NCBI GenBank assembly: GCA_946481735.1
Contig: CAMLOU010000029.1
Span: 1-34,090, forward strand
Source: an uncultured Cellvibrio sp.
GTDB taxonomy: Bacteria > Pseudomonadota > Gammaproteobacteria > Pseudomonadales > Cellvibrionaceae
Direction: 5' to 3'
Length of the DNA: 34,090 nucleotides
The notes beneath the pieces were generated by a model, which saw only the letters and a list, made by a program, of their open reading frames with translations, ran no database searches and was not told where the DNA came from. Position numbers and translations under genes: made by a program. Shown in pieces: positions 8,592 through 17,351 of this stretch. The first letter of the stretch is position 1, and each line of letters starts with the position of its first letter.

Positions 8592-9230
8592 TTATTGTCT
8601 TGGGTCGGGTGTCATGCGCAGGTAAGGCTTGATGACCTTGTACCCTTTTGGAAAGCGCTGTTTGATTTCTTCCGGGTCTTGCAGGGCTGGAACAATCACA
8701 ACGTCCTCGCCCGGCTTCCAGTTACCTGGTGTGGCGACTTTGTGGTGTTCGGTCAATTGCAATGAATCAATCACCCGCAAAATCTCATCAAAATTGCGTC
8801 CGGTGCTGGCGGGGTAGGTGATGATCAAACGAATTTTCTTGGCCGGGTCAATGATAAACAACGAACGCACGGTCAGGGTGGCATTGGCGTTAGGGTGAAT
8901 CATGTCGTACAGATCGGATACCTTGCGATCAGCATCGGCAATGATAGGAAAATTAACGCGGGTATTTTGGGTTTCGTTGATATCGTTTACCCAGGCGTGA
9001 TGGGAATCGACCGGGTCCACACTCAGCGCAATGGCTTTTACGTTGCGCTTTTCGAATTCTTCTTTCAGCTTGGCCGTCAGGCCAAGTTCGGTGGTGCACA
9101 CCGGCGTAAAATCAGACGGGTGTGAAAAAAGTACACCCCAGCTATCACCCAGCCACTCATGAAATTTGATGACCCCGGCAGTGGATTCCTGTTCGAAATC
9201 CGGTGCGGTATCGCCTAGTCGTAATGTCAT
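8592..9230 (-). CDS. 1-Cys peroxiredoxin (Prx6 type)
   Basis: The 212-residue protein reduces hydroperoxides. The peroxidatic motif PSDFTPVCTTE is at residues 38-48 with Cys45, and no other cysteine is present, so it is a 1-Cys enzyme. The long C-terminal arm (HHKVATPGNWKPGED and beyond) is typical of the Prx6 branch rather than AhpC. The start is the second ATG (9230): aaggag lies 7 nt before it but only 1 nt before the ATG at 9236. A reductant such as glutathione is needed in known members and is not encoded nearby. The protein has no signal peptide and should be cytoplasmic. Confidence 0.93.
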   Translation of the reverse strand: MTLRLGDTAPDFEQESTAGVIKFHEWLGDSWGVLFSHPSDFTPVCTTELGLTAKLKEEFEKRNVKAIALSVDPVDSHHAWVNDINETQNTRVNFPIIADADRKVSDLYDMIHPNANATLTVRSLFIIDPAKKIRLIITYPASTGRNFDEILRVIDSLQLTEHHKVATPGNWKPGEDVVIVPALQDPEEIKQRFPKGYKVIKPYLRMTPDPRQ

Positions 9231-9336
9231 AGCCATTCTCCTTTCCAGAACATGTGGGCACTTATCTTAAGTAGAAACCTAACCGCCGAGAAAGAATATT
9301 TTGCTCTTTGGTTAGAACGGAAACAGGTAAGCCACT

Positions 9337-10089
9337 TTAATCCTGCTTTGCTTGTTCGATCTCGCGGGCTTCTTTATTCTTGTGCAGCGCGCGGCCGACG
9401 AACACACCCACCTCAAACAGCATCCACATAGGTACCGCGAGCAGGATCTGCGAGAACACATCCGGCGGTGTCAGCAGCATGCCGACGATAAAACAGCCCA
9501 CCACTATGTAAGGTCGTTTGGCCGCCAGGCTGTCCGGGGTCAGCACACCGGCATGGATCATCAGGATCACAGCAATAGGAATTTCAAATGCAAAGCCGAA
9601 GGCAAAAAACAATTGCAGAACGAAATCCAGGTACTTCGCGATATCGGTCATGGTGGCCACGCCTTCCAGGCCGATGCCGGTAACAAAGCCGAACAGCAGG
9701 GGAAATACCACAAAATACGCAAAGGTCATGCCCGCGTAAAACAGCAGCACACTGGATATTAACAGGGGCGCGGCAAGGCTCTTTTCATGCTTGTACAAAC
9801 CCGGTGCGATAAACGCCCAGATCTGATAAAGAATGTACGGAATAGATAACAATACAGCGGCAAAGAAAGTCAGTTTGAGCGGTGTCAGAAAAGGCGAGAC
9901 CACATCGGTGGCAATCATGCTGGTGTTTTCCGGCAACAGGTTTTGCAAAGGCGCCGAAATGATGTAGTAAATATCGTTGGCAAAATAAAACAGGCAACAA
10001 AAAACGACCAGCACAAAAATCACGGTATGCAATAACCGCGTGCGTAACTCAATCAGGTGTTGTACCAGCGGAAGCTCTTTGTCACTCAT
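9337..10089 (-). CDS. tatC: Twin-arginine translocase subunit TatC
   Basis: The 250-residue integral membrane protein binds twin-arginine signal peptides and forms the receptor core of the Tat export system with TatB. The N-terminal family signature [10 protein letters not shown] is visible, followed by about six membrane segments and the periplasmic loop containing [14 protein letters not shown] reading frame extends further upstream, but ATG 10089 lies 5 nt after the tatB stop and gives the usual N-terminus [12 protein letters not shown]. It is the last gene of the his-tat run. Confidence 0.96.
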   Translation of the reverse strand: MSDKELPLVQHLIELRTRLLHTVIFVLVVFCCLFYFANDIYYIISAPLQNLLPENTSMIATDVVSPFLTPLKLTFFAAVLLSIPYILYQIWAFIAPGLYKHEKSLAAPLLISSVLLFYAGMTFAYFVVFPLLFGFVTGIGLEGVATMTDIAKYLDFVLQLFFAFGFAFEIPIAVILMIHAGVLTPDSLAAKRPYIVVGCFIVGMLLTPPDVFSQILLAVPMWMLFEVGVFVGRALHKNKEAREIEQAKQD

Positions 10090-10094
10090 AGCTA

Positions 10095-10511
10095 TCAATG
10101 GCCGCTTTTTTCGGGGACAGTGGAAGATGATGGCGCGTCTGCAGGTTTACTTGCATCTGCGGGTTGTTCATCCATATGGGCGTGATCAGGCAATTCAACA
10201 TGTTCCTGGTAGGTGCGTTCTTGCGTGGTGCGCGGTTTCGGATCGGCTTGTTCACCATCCCTGACCGCGTTCTCAATCTCGCGGCGGGTTTTTTCCAGGC
10301 TTTGCATAATCTCTTCGTTATGCAGCTGGCGGCGAATATCGTCAGCACCGATCTGGCGCTCCAACTCGCTGCGTGTTTCGCGCAGGCTGCGTTTCAGGCG
10401 ACCAATCCACAGGCTGACGGCGCGTACCGTTTCCGGCAAGCGCTCCGGTCCTATGACCACCAGGCCTACAATGGCACACAAGATTAATTCAAAAAAACTG
10501 ATATCAAACAC
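10095..10511 (-). CDS. tatB: Twin-arginine translocase subunit TatB
   Basis: The 138-residue protein has an N-terminal membrane helix (residues 4-20), the GPERLP motif that marks TatB, a long charged amphipathic helix with coiled-coil character, and a Pro/Ala/Ser-rich variable tail. TatB joins TatC in the substrate receptor. A GTG start at 10511 is chosen because it begins [11 protein letters not shown], the standard TatB N-terminus; the 12 codons upstream are not TatB-like. It is 5 nt from tatC, so translation is probably coupled. Confidence 0.95.
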   Translation of the reverse strand: MFDISFFELILCAIVGLVVIGPERLPETVRAVSLWIGRLKRSLRETRSELERQIGADDIRRQLHNEEIMQSLEKTRREIENAVRDGEQADPKPRTTQERTYQEHVELPDHAHMDEQPADASKPADAPSSSTVPEKSGH

Positions 10512-10583
10512 ACAATTACCTGTCGCGGTTGATCGGGTCAGGGGCACACCGTTGAACCGGCGTGCCCCACCCTGGTTTGCACA

Positions 10584-10820
10584 TTACTTCTGCTCAGTTT
10601 TTTCTTTCTGCGCGCTGGTGATGTTGTCCTGGGCAGTTTTGTCTTCAACATTTCTGGTGTCGTTTTTGGCTTCGTCTTCATCGCTGACGGATTTTTTGAA
10701 GCCTTTGATGGCACTGCCCAGGTCGCTGCCGAGGGAGCGCAGGCGCTTGGTGCCGAACAACATGATCACGATTGCCAGAATGATCAACAATTGCCAAATA
10801 CTGATACCGCTGATACCCAT
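10584..10820 (-). CDS. tatA: Twin-arginine translocase subunit TatA
   Basis: The 78-residue protein starts [19 protein letters not shown], a single membrane helix. It continues with the [14 protein letters not shown] hinge and amphipathic helix that define TatA, then an acidic/Lys-rich tail. TatA oligomers form the translocation pore. It has the usual length. It sits between hisE and tatB, 28 nt after hisE, an arrangement known from Pseudomonas and relatives. Confidence 0.96.
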   Translation of the reverse strand: MGISGISIWQLLIILAIVIMLFGTKRLRSLGSDLGSAIKGFKKSVSDEDEAKNDTRNVEDKTAQDNITSAQKEKTEQK

Positions 10821-10848
10821 AATGTTTCCTCTGTACGTTCAGTGGGAG

Positions 10849-11187
10849 TTATTGCTTGCGCGACGCTTTTTCGGTGTGGCCGGATACATCAAAACGTCGC
10901 GCCAGTTCGTTCAGAACCGAGTCGGCGTTTTCACCCAGGTGAGATAACATCACCAGGGTGTGGAACCACAGATCGGCTGTTTCATAAATCAAATCGCTGG
11001 TGTCACCACTGGCTTGTGCATCTTTGGCAGCAAGCAGGGTTTCGGTGCATTCCTCACCGACTTTTTCCAATATTTTATTCAATCCTTTTTTATGCAGGCT
11101 GGCCACATAGGAGCTGTCTGCATCGGCATTGTTCTTGCGCGCTTCCAGGATCTGCGTCAGTTGTTCCAGTATGTTGTGAGCGTTCAT
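10849..11187 (-). CDS. hisE: Phosphoribosyl-ATP pyrophosphatase HisE
   Basis: The 112-residue enzyme hydrolyses PR-ATP to PR-AMP and pyrophosphate, step two of histidine synthesis. The all-alpha MazG-like metal site is visible as KVGEECTET and the later [13 protein letters not shown]. In this lineage hisE and hisI are separate genes, unlike the fused hisIE of enterobacteria. It starts 18 nt after the hisI stop. Confidence 0.95.
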   Translation of the reverse strand: MNAHNILEQLTQILEARKNNADADSSYVASLHKKGLNKILEKVGEECTETLLAAKDAQASGDTSDLIYETADLWFHTLVMLSHLGENADSVLNELARRFDVSGHTEKASRKQ

Positions 11188-11205
11188 AAGTTGTGTCGAG
11201 CGTTA

Positions 11206-11607
11206 TTATTGATAGATAGCTTTCGGGTCTTTGAGCACTGCATCAACCACCTGCCACTCGCCGTCTTTCAGGACGCGATAAAAACAGGACTCCCGTCCTG
11301 TATGACAGGCAATCCCGCCCACTTGCTCAACTTGCAGGACGATCACATCCGCATCGCAATCCAGGCGAATTTCACTCAGGTGTTGCACATGGCCGGAGGT
11401 CTCGCCCTTATGCCATAAGCGGTTGCGCGAACGCGACCAATAGACCGCCTGGTTCAATTCGGCGCTGCGCTGCAATGCGTCGCGGTTCATCCAGGCCATC
11501 ATCAGGATACGGCCGCTCTGTGCGTCCTGGGCAATAGCGGGCACCAGACCGTCGCTGTCCCATTTAACGCTGTCGAGCCAGTTGTTCATACTGTTGGTTG
11601 TTGCCAT
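11206..11607 (-). CDS. hisI: Phosphoribosyl-AMP cyclohydrolase HisI
   Basis: The 133-residue enzyme opens the purine ring of PR-AMP, step three of histidine synthesis. The metal-binding elements are clear: RLDCDAD, then [15 protein letters not shown] with the conserved Cys and His ligands. [10 protein letters not shown] and [13 protein letters not shown] are further family blocks. ATG 11607 is used; a TTG at 11619 overlapping the upstream gene's TGA and an ATG at 11589 are alternatives. The ribosome site is weak (agga about 12 nt upstream), which suggests coupling to the aldo/keto reductase gene. Confidence 0.94.
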   Translation of the reverse strand: MATTNSMNNWLDSVKWDSDGLVPAIAQDAQSGRILMMAWMNRDALQRSAELNQAVYWSRSRNRLWHKGETSGHVQHLSEIRLDCDADVIVLQVEQVGGIACHTGRESCFYRVLKDGEWQVVDAVLKDPKAIYQ

Positions 11608-11615
11608 AAATCGAT

Positions 11616-12413
11616 TCAATCCTGATGCAGGGCAAGCAATGCCTTGCTCACGTTATCACGTAAATGTTGCGGGTTGATGGTGCCGATGATCGCACTGCTG
11701 ACACCGGGGTGGGAAAACAGGAAATCCATACTCGCCTGCACCGGGTCTTCCGCGTTATCACCGACGCACAGGTGGCCGCTGGCCAGGGCTTTCTTGAGCA
11801 GCACGCCTTTATTCAGCCGCAAGCACTCATCAATGACGGCCTCTTCGGCACGGTGGTCGAGGTTGTAAGTCACCATCACCAGGTCGGCATGCTGTGCGGT
11901 CAACAGGCCGCCTTCCAGGGTTTTGGTCGACATGCCGAAGGCGCGCAACCAGCCGGCTCGCTTGAGCTCAGCCAACACATCAAAGATTTCATAACGCTCA
12001 ATGATCGCGCTGTCATTGCCGTCAGAGTGTACCAGCACCACGTCGATATAGTCACGGCGCAAACGTCGCAAACTGCGTTCGATACTCAAACGCACCTGGG
12101 TGGGAGTGAAATCGAAATGAGATTCCCCATCGACAAAGGTTTCCCCCACCTTGGTGCTAATGACCCAGTCATGGGACGTGTTACCGAGTAATTTGCCCAG
12201 GCGTTCCTCGCTGGTGCCATAGGCAGGAGCGGTATCCAGCAGGTTGATGCCCAGGTCCCGCGCGAGCCCCAGTAGCTGTACTACCTGGTCATCGTCGGGG
12301 ATCTCGAAGCCGGTGGGGTAATTAACCTTCTGATTGCGGCCCACTTTGACGGTACCCAGCCCCAGGGGGCTGATAGCAAGGTCAGTCTGGCCCAGGCGTC
12401 TAGGTGTCAGCAT
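11616..12413 (-). CDS. Aldo/keto reductase family oxidoreductase
   Basis: The 265-residue (alpha/beta)8 barrel protein is an NAD(P)H-dependent carbonyl reductase by family. The catalytic tetrad is complete: D60 and Y65 (LLDTAPAYG), K88 (STKVG) and H129 (VLVHSDG). It is slightly shorter than many family members but has the C-terminal [13 protein letters not shown] cofactor segment. Its ATG overlaps the end of the FAD oxidoreductase gene by 14 nt and its stop touches the hisI start region, so all three are probably cotranscribed. The substrate is unknown. Confidence 0.9.
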   Translation of the reverse strand: MLTPRRLGQTDLAISPLGLGTVKVGRNQKVNYPTGFEIPDDDQVVQLLGLARDLGINLLDTAPAYGTSEERLGKLLGNTSHDWVISTKVGETFVDGESHFDFTPTQVRLSIERSLRRLRRDYIDVVLVHSDGNDSAIIERYEIFDVLAELKRAGWLRAFGMSTKTLEGGLLTAQHADLVMVTYNLDHRAEEAVIDECLRLNKGVLLKKALASGHLCVGDNAEDPVQASMDFLFSHPGVSSAIIGTINPQHLRDNVSKALLALHQD

Positions 12414-13668
12414 CGGTTATCTCGTCATCATTAAGGCTGTCGCCAGGTGGAGGCGGGAAGGCAATATCCCAGGGGGTTCTGGCCACAACCGGGCGGGGCA
12501 GGTGATGACCTAATGCAGATACATCGTCGGCTTTGCCAGGTGCAATCCCGTCCTGCTGCAGCAACTCGAGTATTTCATTGGCCAGATTGGGCGCCAGTGT
12601 CAACTTGGTTGGCCAGCCGAGGATCAGGTTGGGAACGCCTGCAACGGGGGAGGCAAAGGCATTGTCCGGCCGTGCAAAGTCGCGCTGTAAGGGCTCGGCT
12701 CGTTCCACCGGCAGGGTGGCCCATTCGGCCTCGCTGAAGTCGAGCCAGGGCATCAGGTTTGCCAGTTCCTGTCGGGCGCTGCCAATCAGCGTTGCAGCAT
12801 CCTGCTGCGCGCCACGTTCCGCCAGGGTACCGCCCAGATACCACACCGGAGCGCCGTAGCTGGTCGTGTGGCTGGAGATGGTAAGGCGTGGTGTGGTATC
12901 GGCGCCCAGGCAATGGCCATAAAAGCGGTGCGGATATGCGTGCTTGACCATCACCTGTTGCAGCGGGCGCAACTGCATCGCTGGCTGGTGCAACCCGAGT
13001 TGCTGCAACAACGCGGCGTTCCCCTTGCCCGCCGTCAGAATAATGCGTTGCGCTGTCACTTCGATGATTTGTCCGTCCTGTTCAATGACCAGGCGCACGT
13101 CACCGTCGGTGGCGCTCAACCGCGAGTGGGCAGTTGCCAGTTGGAAGATGCGGCCCGGCAGGTTATGGGCAAGATTGGCGATCAGGCTGGGTACGTCGAG
13201 CACCAGGTCTTCCAACCGGTACAAGCTGCCGCTGAAATGGTGCGTACGCAGGAGTGGCGGGCGTTTGTCATCAGCAACCGGTTCAACCCGGCCACGGGTC
13301 AGTTTGCTCGCCAGGAAGGTGGTCAGGCGCGAAGCCATGGTTTCGCTGGACCACATGAAAAAATGGTCGCTGAGGATGCGGGTGGTGCGCAGGTCTACAT
13401 CGCCCTCGCCACACAGGCAGGCGCGCCAGTGGCGCGGCATCTCGGCAATGGCTTCTGACGCGCCGGTCAGGGCCCCGTTGAGGGTATATTTCATGCCGCC
13501 GTGGATCATGCCCTGGGACGCGATGGTTTGATCGCTGCCCAAAGACCCGGCTTCAAATAGCGCCAGCGAGTAACCGGTATTCGCCAGGCGATTGGCCAGC
13601 CACAAACCCGCCACGCCACCGCCGATGATGGCGATATCGAGATGAACACGGATGGGCGCTACAGACAT
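12400..13668 (-). CDS. FAD-dependent oxidoreductase, DAO / glycerol-3-phosphate dehydrogenase-like
   Basis: The 422-residue protein has a dinucleotide-binding fold at the N-terminus (IIGGGVAGLWLANRLA, glycines 16, 18 and 21), the SQGMIHGGMKYTL block near residue 56 that resembles glycerol-3-phosphate dehydrogenases, and further DAO-fold segments such as IILTAGKGNAALL. I infer an amino- or hydroxy-acid oxidase/dehydrogenase with unknown substrate. ATG 13668 is preferred over the TTG 12 nt upstream. It is the first gene of the run leading to his and tat genes. The tail beyond about residue 385 is Pro/Asp-rich and looks disordered. Confidence 0.85.
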   Translation of the reverse strand: MSVAPIRVHLDIAIIGGGVAGLWLANRLANTGYSLALFEAGSLGSDQTIASQGMIHGGMKYTLNGALTGASEAIAEMPRHWRACLCGEGDVDLRTTRILSDHFFMWSSETMASRLTTFLASKLTRGRVEPVADDKRPPLLRTHHFSGSLYRLEDLVLDVPSLIANLAHNLPGRIFQLATAHSRLSATDGDVRLVIEQDGQIIEVTAQRIILTAGKGNAALLQQLGLHQPAMQLRPLQQVMVKHAYPHRFYGHCLGADTTPRLTISSHTTSYGAPVWYLGGTLAERGAQQDAATLIGSARQELANLMPWLDFSEAEWATLPVERAEPLQRDFARPDNAFASPVAGVPNLILGWPTKLTLAPNLANEILELLQQDGIAPGKADDVSALGHHLPRPVVARTPWDIAFPPPPGDSLNDDEITDADT

Positions 13669-13791
13669 AAAGACTCGCAAATTCAGTGGGCGAAACCTGG
13701 GGTAAAAAGTGCGGGCAGTATAAAGCTTTTTGTCGCTCCTGCGGTGTAACTTGCAGGGGCGGGAATTTATGGCACACTGCCGCCAAGTGAA

Positions 13792-13813
13792 CCGGCCCGG
13801 TTTGTCGGGCCGG
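13792..13813. other. GC-rich hairpin in the leader of the CE2 esterase gene
   Basis: Arms ccggcccg (13792-13799) and cgggccgg (13806-13813) are perfectly complementary with a 6-nt loop. The structure ends 22 nt before the ATG and just upstream of the ribosome site, with no T tract. It could limit or modulate translation; no ligand or regulator is suggested. Confidence 0.45.
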
Positions 13814-13835
13814 GGTTAACATCGATGGAGGCGCG

Positions 13836-14927
13836 ATGAAGTCCAAATTGCTGACCGGGTCACTGTTTGCAGCCCTGCTGATCGGCCTGGGGTATTTTCT
13901 GTCCCTGCCGCAAGACCCGCTGGTCAAGGCGAACCACGAGCATTTTCAGTACACCGGCCGCATTGATTTCTCAGCGCCGGAAACGCCGATATTTTCCTGG
14001 CCGGGTACCATGATTCAGGCGGGCTTTACCGGGCGTTCCATTGCGCTGGTCATGGATGATCACTACGGTATGAATTACTTCAATGTCTTTATTGATCAGG
14101 ATTGGGATAACCCGATTGTGATCAAGGGCGAAAAAGGCAAAAGAACCTATCCCATCGCCGATAACCTCAGCGAGGGAGAGCACCTGCTGACCATCACCAA
14201 ACGAACGGAAGGCGAGGAGGGTGCCACCACCTTTTATGGCGTGCTGCTCGCCGAGGATGGGGAGTTAACGCCACCACCGCCTCGCCCGGAACGGCGGATT
14301 GAATTTTTTGGTGATTCGATTACCAGTGGCATGGGTAACGAAGCACCGGAAGACGGGGCGGATGACAACAAAGCCGAGAAAAATAACTTCCTCGCCTATG
14401 GCGCTATTACCGCACGCAATCTGGATGCGGAGTATGTCAGCACATCGCAGAGCGGCGTCGGCCTGATGGCCAGCTTTGTCGGCTTTACCATGCAGGATTT
14501 TTATGACCAGCTCAGCGCCATCGACAACAATAATTCCAAATGGGATTTCAACCGCTGGACGCCCCATGTAGTAGTGATCAATCTATTCCAGAACGACAGC
14601 GCCCTGGTGGAAGAGCGGCTTGATCCGGTGCCCACTGACGAGCAACGCATTGCGGTGTATTACGATTTTGTCCGCCGGATTCGCGGCCATTATCCCGAAG
14701 CCTATATCATTTGTACCCTCGGTACGATGGATGCCAGCAAACCGGGTTCACCCTGGCCGGGTTATATACACTCGGCGGTTGAGCAGTGGAAGGCGGAGAC
14801 CAATGACCAAGATATCGATGTCATGATCTTCGAGTTCAAGGATTTTTATAAACATCCACGGGTGCACCATCACCGTGAAAACGCCGAGGTATTGACGGCA
14901 TTTATTAAAGAAAAAATGGGTTGGTAG
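13836..14927 (+). CDS. CE2-type acetyl esterase (SGNH fold), membrane-anchored or secreted
   Basis: The 363-residue protein has an N-terminal hydrophobic segment (residues 5-23), a beta-sandwich domain starting YTGRIDF, and a C-terminal SGNH hydrolase domain. The catalytic Ser161 is in FFGDSITSGMGNE, the oxyanion/Asn block is NLFQND, and the catalytic His lies in KHPRVHHH near the end. This order is that of carbohydrate esterase family 2, which removes acetyl groups from xylan and mannan. The N-terminal segment has no clear cleavage site, so it may be an inner-membrane anchor facing the periplasm. GGAGG is well placed before the ATG. It ends 19 nt before waaA. No xylanase or mannanase gene is adjacent. 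Confidence 0.85.
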   Translation: MKSKLLTGSLFAALLIGLGYFLSLPQDPLVKANHEHFQYTGRIDFSAPETPIFSWPGTMIQAGFTGRSIALVMDDHYGMNYFNVFIDQDWDNPIVIKGEKGKRTYPIADNLSEGEHLLTITKRTEGEEGATTFYGVLLAEDGELTPPPPRPERRIEFFGDSITSGMGNEAPEDGADDNKAEKNNFLAYGAITARNLDAEYVSTSQSGVGLMASFVGFTMQDFYDQLSAIDNNNSKWDFNRWTPHVVVINLFQNDSALVEERLDPVPTDEQRIAVYYDFVRRIRGHYPEAYIICTLGTMDASKPGSPWPGYIHSAVEQWKAETNDQDIDVMIFEFKDFYKHPRVHHHRENAEVLTAFIKEKMGW

Positions 14928-14946
14928 TTTCAGCCGTTGCGAATGG

Positions 14947-16230
14947 ATGTTTTTTATGCGTTGGATTTACACCCTGATTTTTTACCTCGCTATTCCGGTG
15001 ATTCTGTTGCGGTTATTGTGGCGTGCCTGGCGCGCACCGGCTTACGCCCGCCGTTGGCGTGAACGTTTTGGGTTTATCCCCGAACTGGAAACAGAAAAAA
15101 AAGTTATCTGGTTTCACACGGTTTCGGTGGGAGAATTTTTGGCGGCCTTGCCATTGATTCGCATCCTGCAGCAACAGCCACACGTGCAACTGGTGATTAC
15201 CACCACCACGCCCACCGGCTCGGAGCGTGTGCGCGCCGCCCTGGGTGATAGCGTTTATCACGTATATGCTCCCTATGACTTACCGGATTGTGTGTCACGG
15301 TTTCTGGGGCGGGTACAGCCACAGCTCTTGTTAATTATGGAAACCGAACTTTGGCCTAACACCATCGCAGCATGTGCTGCACGTGAAATTCCGGTATTGC
15401 TTATCAATGGTCGTCTCTCAGCGCGCTCGGCACATGGTTACGCGCGCTTCGGTGCAATGACAACGCAGATGTTGCAGCAATTGAGCTGCGCCGCGATACA
15501 ACACGCAGATGATGCCGCGCGCTTTCAGGCGCTTGGTTTACCGGCTGCGGCAACCAAGGTCACCGGCAACGTGAAATTTGATCTGACGCTGGGCGACGAT
15601 GTGCAGGCACAGGCACGCATCCTCAAGCATCAATGGACCCAGGGTGGACAGCGTCTGGTGTGGATTGCAGCGAGTACACACCAGGGGGAAGACGAACAGA
15701 TTCTGAATGCGTTTGCTCAGGTGCGCGCCTCCGGTACGGAGGCCGCCAACACATTATTGCTGGTGTTGGTGCCGCGCCATCCCGAACGTTTTGATCGGGT
15801 AGGAAATTTGTGTATCGCGCGTGGTTACCGGATTGCGCGGCGCAGCCAAAAAGTGATTGCCGCTGATACGGATATTTTACTGGGCGATACCATGGGCGAA
15901 TTGCTGTTGCTGCTGGGCGCCAGCGACCTCGCTTTTGTTGGCGGCAGCCTGGTGCCCACGGGTGGCCACAATTTTATGGAGCCTGCCGCCTGGCAGTTGC
16001 CTTTACTGAGCGGTACGCATGTCTTTAATTTTGCGGAAGCCTCGCGCTTGCTGGAAGAAGCGGGCGCGTTGCGTTTGGTAGAAAACGCTGAAGCTCTGGC
16101 GCAGGAAGTGCAGTTGTTGATTGGTGATGAGCAGGAACGTCAAAAACGCGGCCAAGCCGCACTTTCGGTAGCCAATGCCAATCGCGGTGCGATGGCAAAG
16201 ACGCTGGCGGTTATCGAACAGTATTTATAG
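14947..16230 (+). CDS. waaA: 3-deoxy-D-manno-octulosonic acid transferase WaaA (KdtA)
   Basis: The 427-residue inner-membrane-associated GT-B glycosyltransferase moves Kdo from CMP-Kdo to lipid A precursor. Visible features are the N-terminal hydrophobic anchor (residues 5-24), HTVSVGEF with proposed catalytic Glu63, METELWPN, the PRHPERF block, and GGSLVPTGGHNFMEPA in the CMP-Kdo-binding C-domain. The start may be ATG 14947 or 14956. It follows the CE2 gene closely and converges on osmC. Length is normal for the family. Confidence 0.95.
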   Translation: MFFMRWIYTLIFYLAIPVILLRLLWRAWRAPAYARRWRERFGFIPELETEKKVIWFHTVSVGEFLAALPLIRILQQQPHVQLVITTTTPTGSERVRAALGDSVYHVYAPYDLPDCVSRFLGRVQPQLLLIMETELWPNTIAACAAREIPVLLINGRLSARSAHGYARFGAMTTQMLQQLSCAAIQHADDAARFQALGLPAAATKVTGNVKFDLTLGDDVQAQARILKHQWTQGGQRLVWIAASTHQGEDEQILNAFAQVRASGTEAANTLLLVLVPRHPERFDRVGNLCIARGYRIARRSQKVIAADTDILLGDTMGELLLLLGASDLAFVGGSLVPTGGHNFMEPAAWQLPLLSGTHVFNFAEASRLLEEAGALRLVENAEALAQEVQLLIGDEQERQKRGQAALSVANANRGAMAKTLAVIEQYL

Positions 16231-16263
16231 AAGCCATCCGCTGGCTTTTGCGTCGGCTTCTAT
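16227..16263. terminator. Probable terminator between waaA and osmC-like gene
   Basis: Atagaagcc (16227-16235) pairs perfectly with ggcttctat (16255-16263), and an alternative shorter stem uses ggctttt at 16243-16249. It covers the waaA stop and lies in the short gap between convergent genes. There is no long T tract, so efficiency is uncertain. Confidence 0.45.
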
Positions 16264-16270
16264 ACATCCA

Positions 16271-16696
16271 CTAGGACTCAAGCTTGGCGTCGAGCGTAAT
16301 TTCGGCGTTTAGCACTTTAGAGACCGGACAGCCGGTCTTGGCCTGGTTGGCGATAGTGTCAAAGGTACTGCGGTCAATGCCGGGAATATTTGCCGTTAAA
16401 TCGAGATGGACTTTGGTAATCGCAAAACCACCGTCCACTTTATCGAGCGTGACGGCAGCTTGGGTTTTGATGCTTTCCACAGTCATGCCGGCTTCGGTTA
16501 GCTGGGCGGACAAGGCCATACTGAAACAGCCGGCATGGGCGGCGGCGATTAGTTCTTCCGGGTTGGTGCCGGGGCCTTCTTCAAAACGGGTATTGAAGCC
16601 ATATTGCGCTTGCGATAGCACACCGCTTTGGGTTGAGATTTTTCCTTTCCCTTCTTTCAAATTGCCGGTCCACATGGCTGACGCTGTTCGTTTCAT
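16271..16696 (-). CDS. OsmC family organic hydroperoxide reductase
   Basis: The 141-residue protein belongs to the OsmC/Ohr family of thiol peroxidases. The two active-site cysteines are C57 (HAGCFSMAL) and C123 (TGCPVSKVL), and NPEELIAAAHAGC is the family hallmark. MWTGNLKEGKGKI at the N-terminus and TQSG fit the OsmC branch better than Ohr. It should be cytoplasmic and act against organic peroxides. A ggag is present upstream of the ATG. It may be cotranscribed with the small genes upstream of it on this strand. Confidence 0.93.
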   Translation of the reverse strand: MKRTASAMWTGNLKEGKGKISTQSGVLSQAQYGFNTRFEEGPGTNPEELIAAAHAGCFSMALSAQLTEAGMTVESIKTQAAVTLDKVDGGFAITKVHLDLTANIPGIDRSTFDTIANQAKTGCPVSKVLNAEITLDAKLES

Positions 16697-16740
16697 CGTC
16701 GCTCTCCTGTTTTGCAGATAAGTGAAAACCTGGCCCAGGT

Positions 16741-16983
16741 TTAGGGCCAGGGGGCCGGATTGTCATTAATATACTGGGCACCACCTTCGGAAGGTTCCGG
16801 TTCACGCATTTGTGGCGTACCAGCAATGGCGGTAGCCAAAAAATACTTGCGAACCTCGGTAAAATCCTTTTGGGTCAGGGGCGGGTCTTGTACCGGTGAA
16901 TTATCAATGGACCATTGAATGAGTTCATCCAGCTTGTGATTAAGCTCCCGGGCGAAACCCGGTTTGACAGTAGTCTCTGACAT
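16741..16983 (-). CDS. Small protein of unknown function, 80 aa
   Basis: I do not recognise the family. The product starts MSETTVKPGFARELNHKL and ends with a Pro/Gly-rich stretch (PEPSEGGAQYINDNPAPWP). It has a predicted helical N-terminal half and no cysteine, signal peptide or membrane segment. Balanced composition and the ordered codon choice argue for a real gene. The frame extends upstream, but ATG 16983 leaves room for the preceding gene, which ends at 17048. A stem-loop (16990-17013) lies just before the start and there is no clear ribosome site, so translation could be structure-controlled or coupled. Confidence 0.6.
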   Translation of the reverse strand: MSETTVKPGFARELNHKLDELIQWSIDNSPVQDPPLTQKDFTEVRKYFLATAIAGTPQMREPEPSEGGAQYINDNPAPWP

Positions 16984-16989
16984 AATCTT

Positions 16990-17013
16990 GCCCGGTGTTA
17001 ATGTGCACCGGGC
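16990..17013. other. Stem-loop directly upstream of the 80-aa gene start
   Basis: Gcccggtg (16990-16997) and caccgggc (17006-17013) pair over 8 bp around an 8-nt loop. On the - strand mRNA it ends 6 nt before the ATG at 16983, where a ribosome site would be expected. It could mask initiation or act as an end signal for the upstream small gene; no T tract follows. Confidence 0.45.
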
Positions 17014-17047
17014 CACCACTGCGGTAGCCCGGTCGTAACGTGGAAAT

Positions 17048-17269
17048 TCAATGTCTATCTTTTTTGGCAGGCACTGGTGAATGGCTAACCCACTCACGCA
17101 ATTCTTCAATCAACTGATGAATGCCCGAAATCTCGCTGATAAAAATGTCCCGCCCCATCAGCGCACGGTACTTTGCTTCGGCAATCTGTTGTGCAACTTC
17201 GATATTGTCGCTGGCGTTTTTTAAGCCGTAGCGAGCGGAATATTCCTGGTGTTGAGGAGAGTGGATCAT
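17048..17269 (-). CDS. Small helical protein of unknown function, 73 aa
   Basis: The product starts MIHSPQHQEYSARYGLKNAS and looks mainly helical and charged (EVAQQIAEAKYRALMGRD, then IEELREWV). I do not recognise a family. A good ribosome site (gaggt) sits 8 nt before the ATG, which supports a real gene. It lies 64 nt upstream of the 80-aa gene on the same strand. There is no membrane segment. It could be a DNA- or protein-binding small regulator, but nothing in it shows that directly. Confidence 0.6.
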   Translation of the reverse strand: MIHSPQHQEYSARYGLKNASDNIEVAQQIAEAKYRALMGRDIFISEISGIHQLIEELREWVSHSPVPAKKDRH

Positions 17270-17351
17270 AGCGGTGACCTCAAAATGACTTGTCGTTTAA
17301 TCGCTGAAAAATTCCCGTTATTTCCGACCCCTGCCAATAAGGCCATTGGTA

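Noticed and set aside
10213..10947. 244-residue frame on the + strand
   Set aside because: It runs antisense through tatB, tatA and part of hisE, all of which are clear genes.
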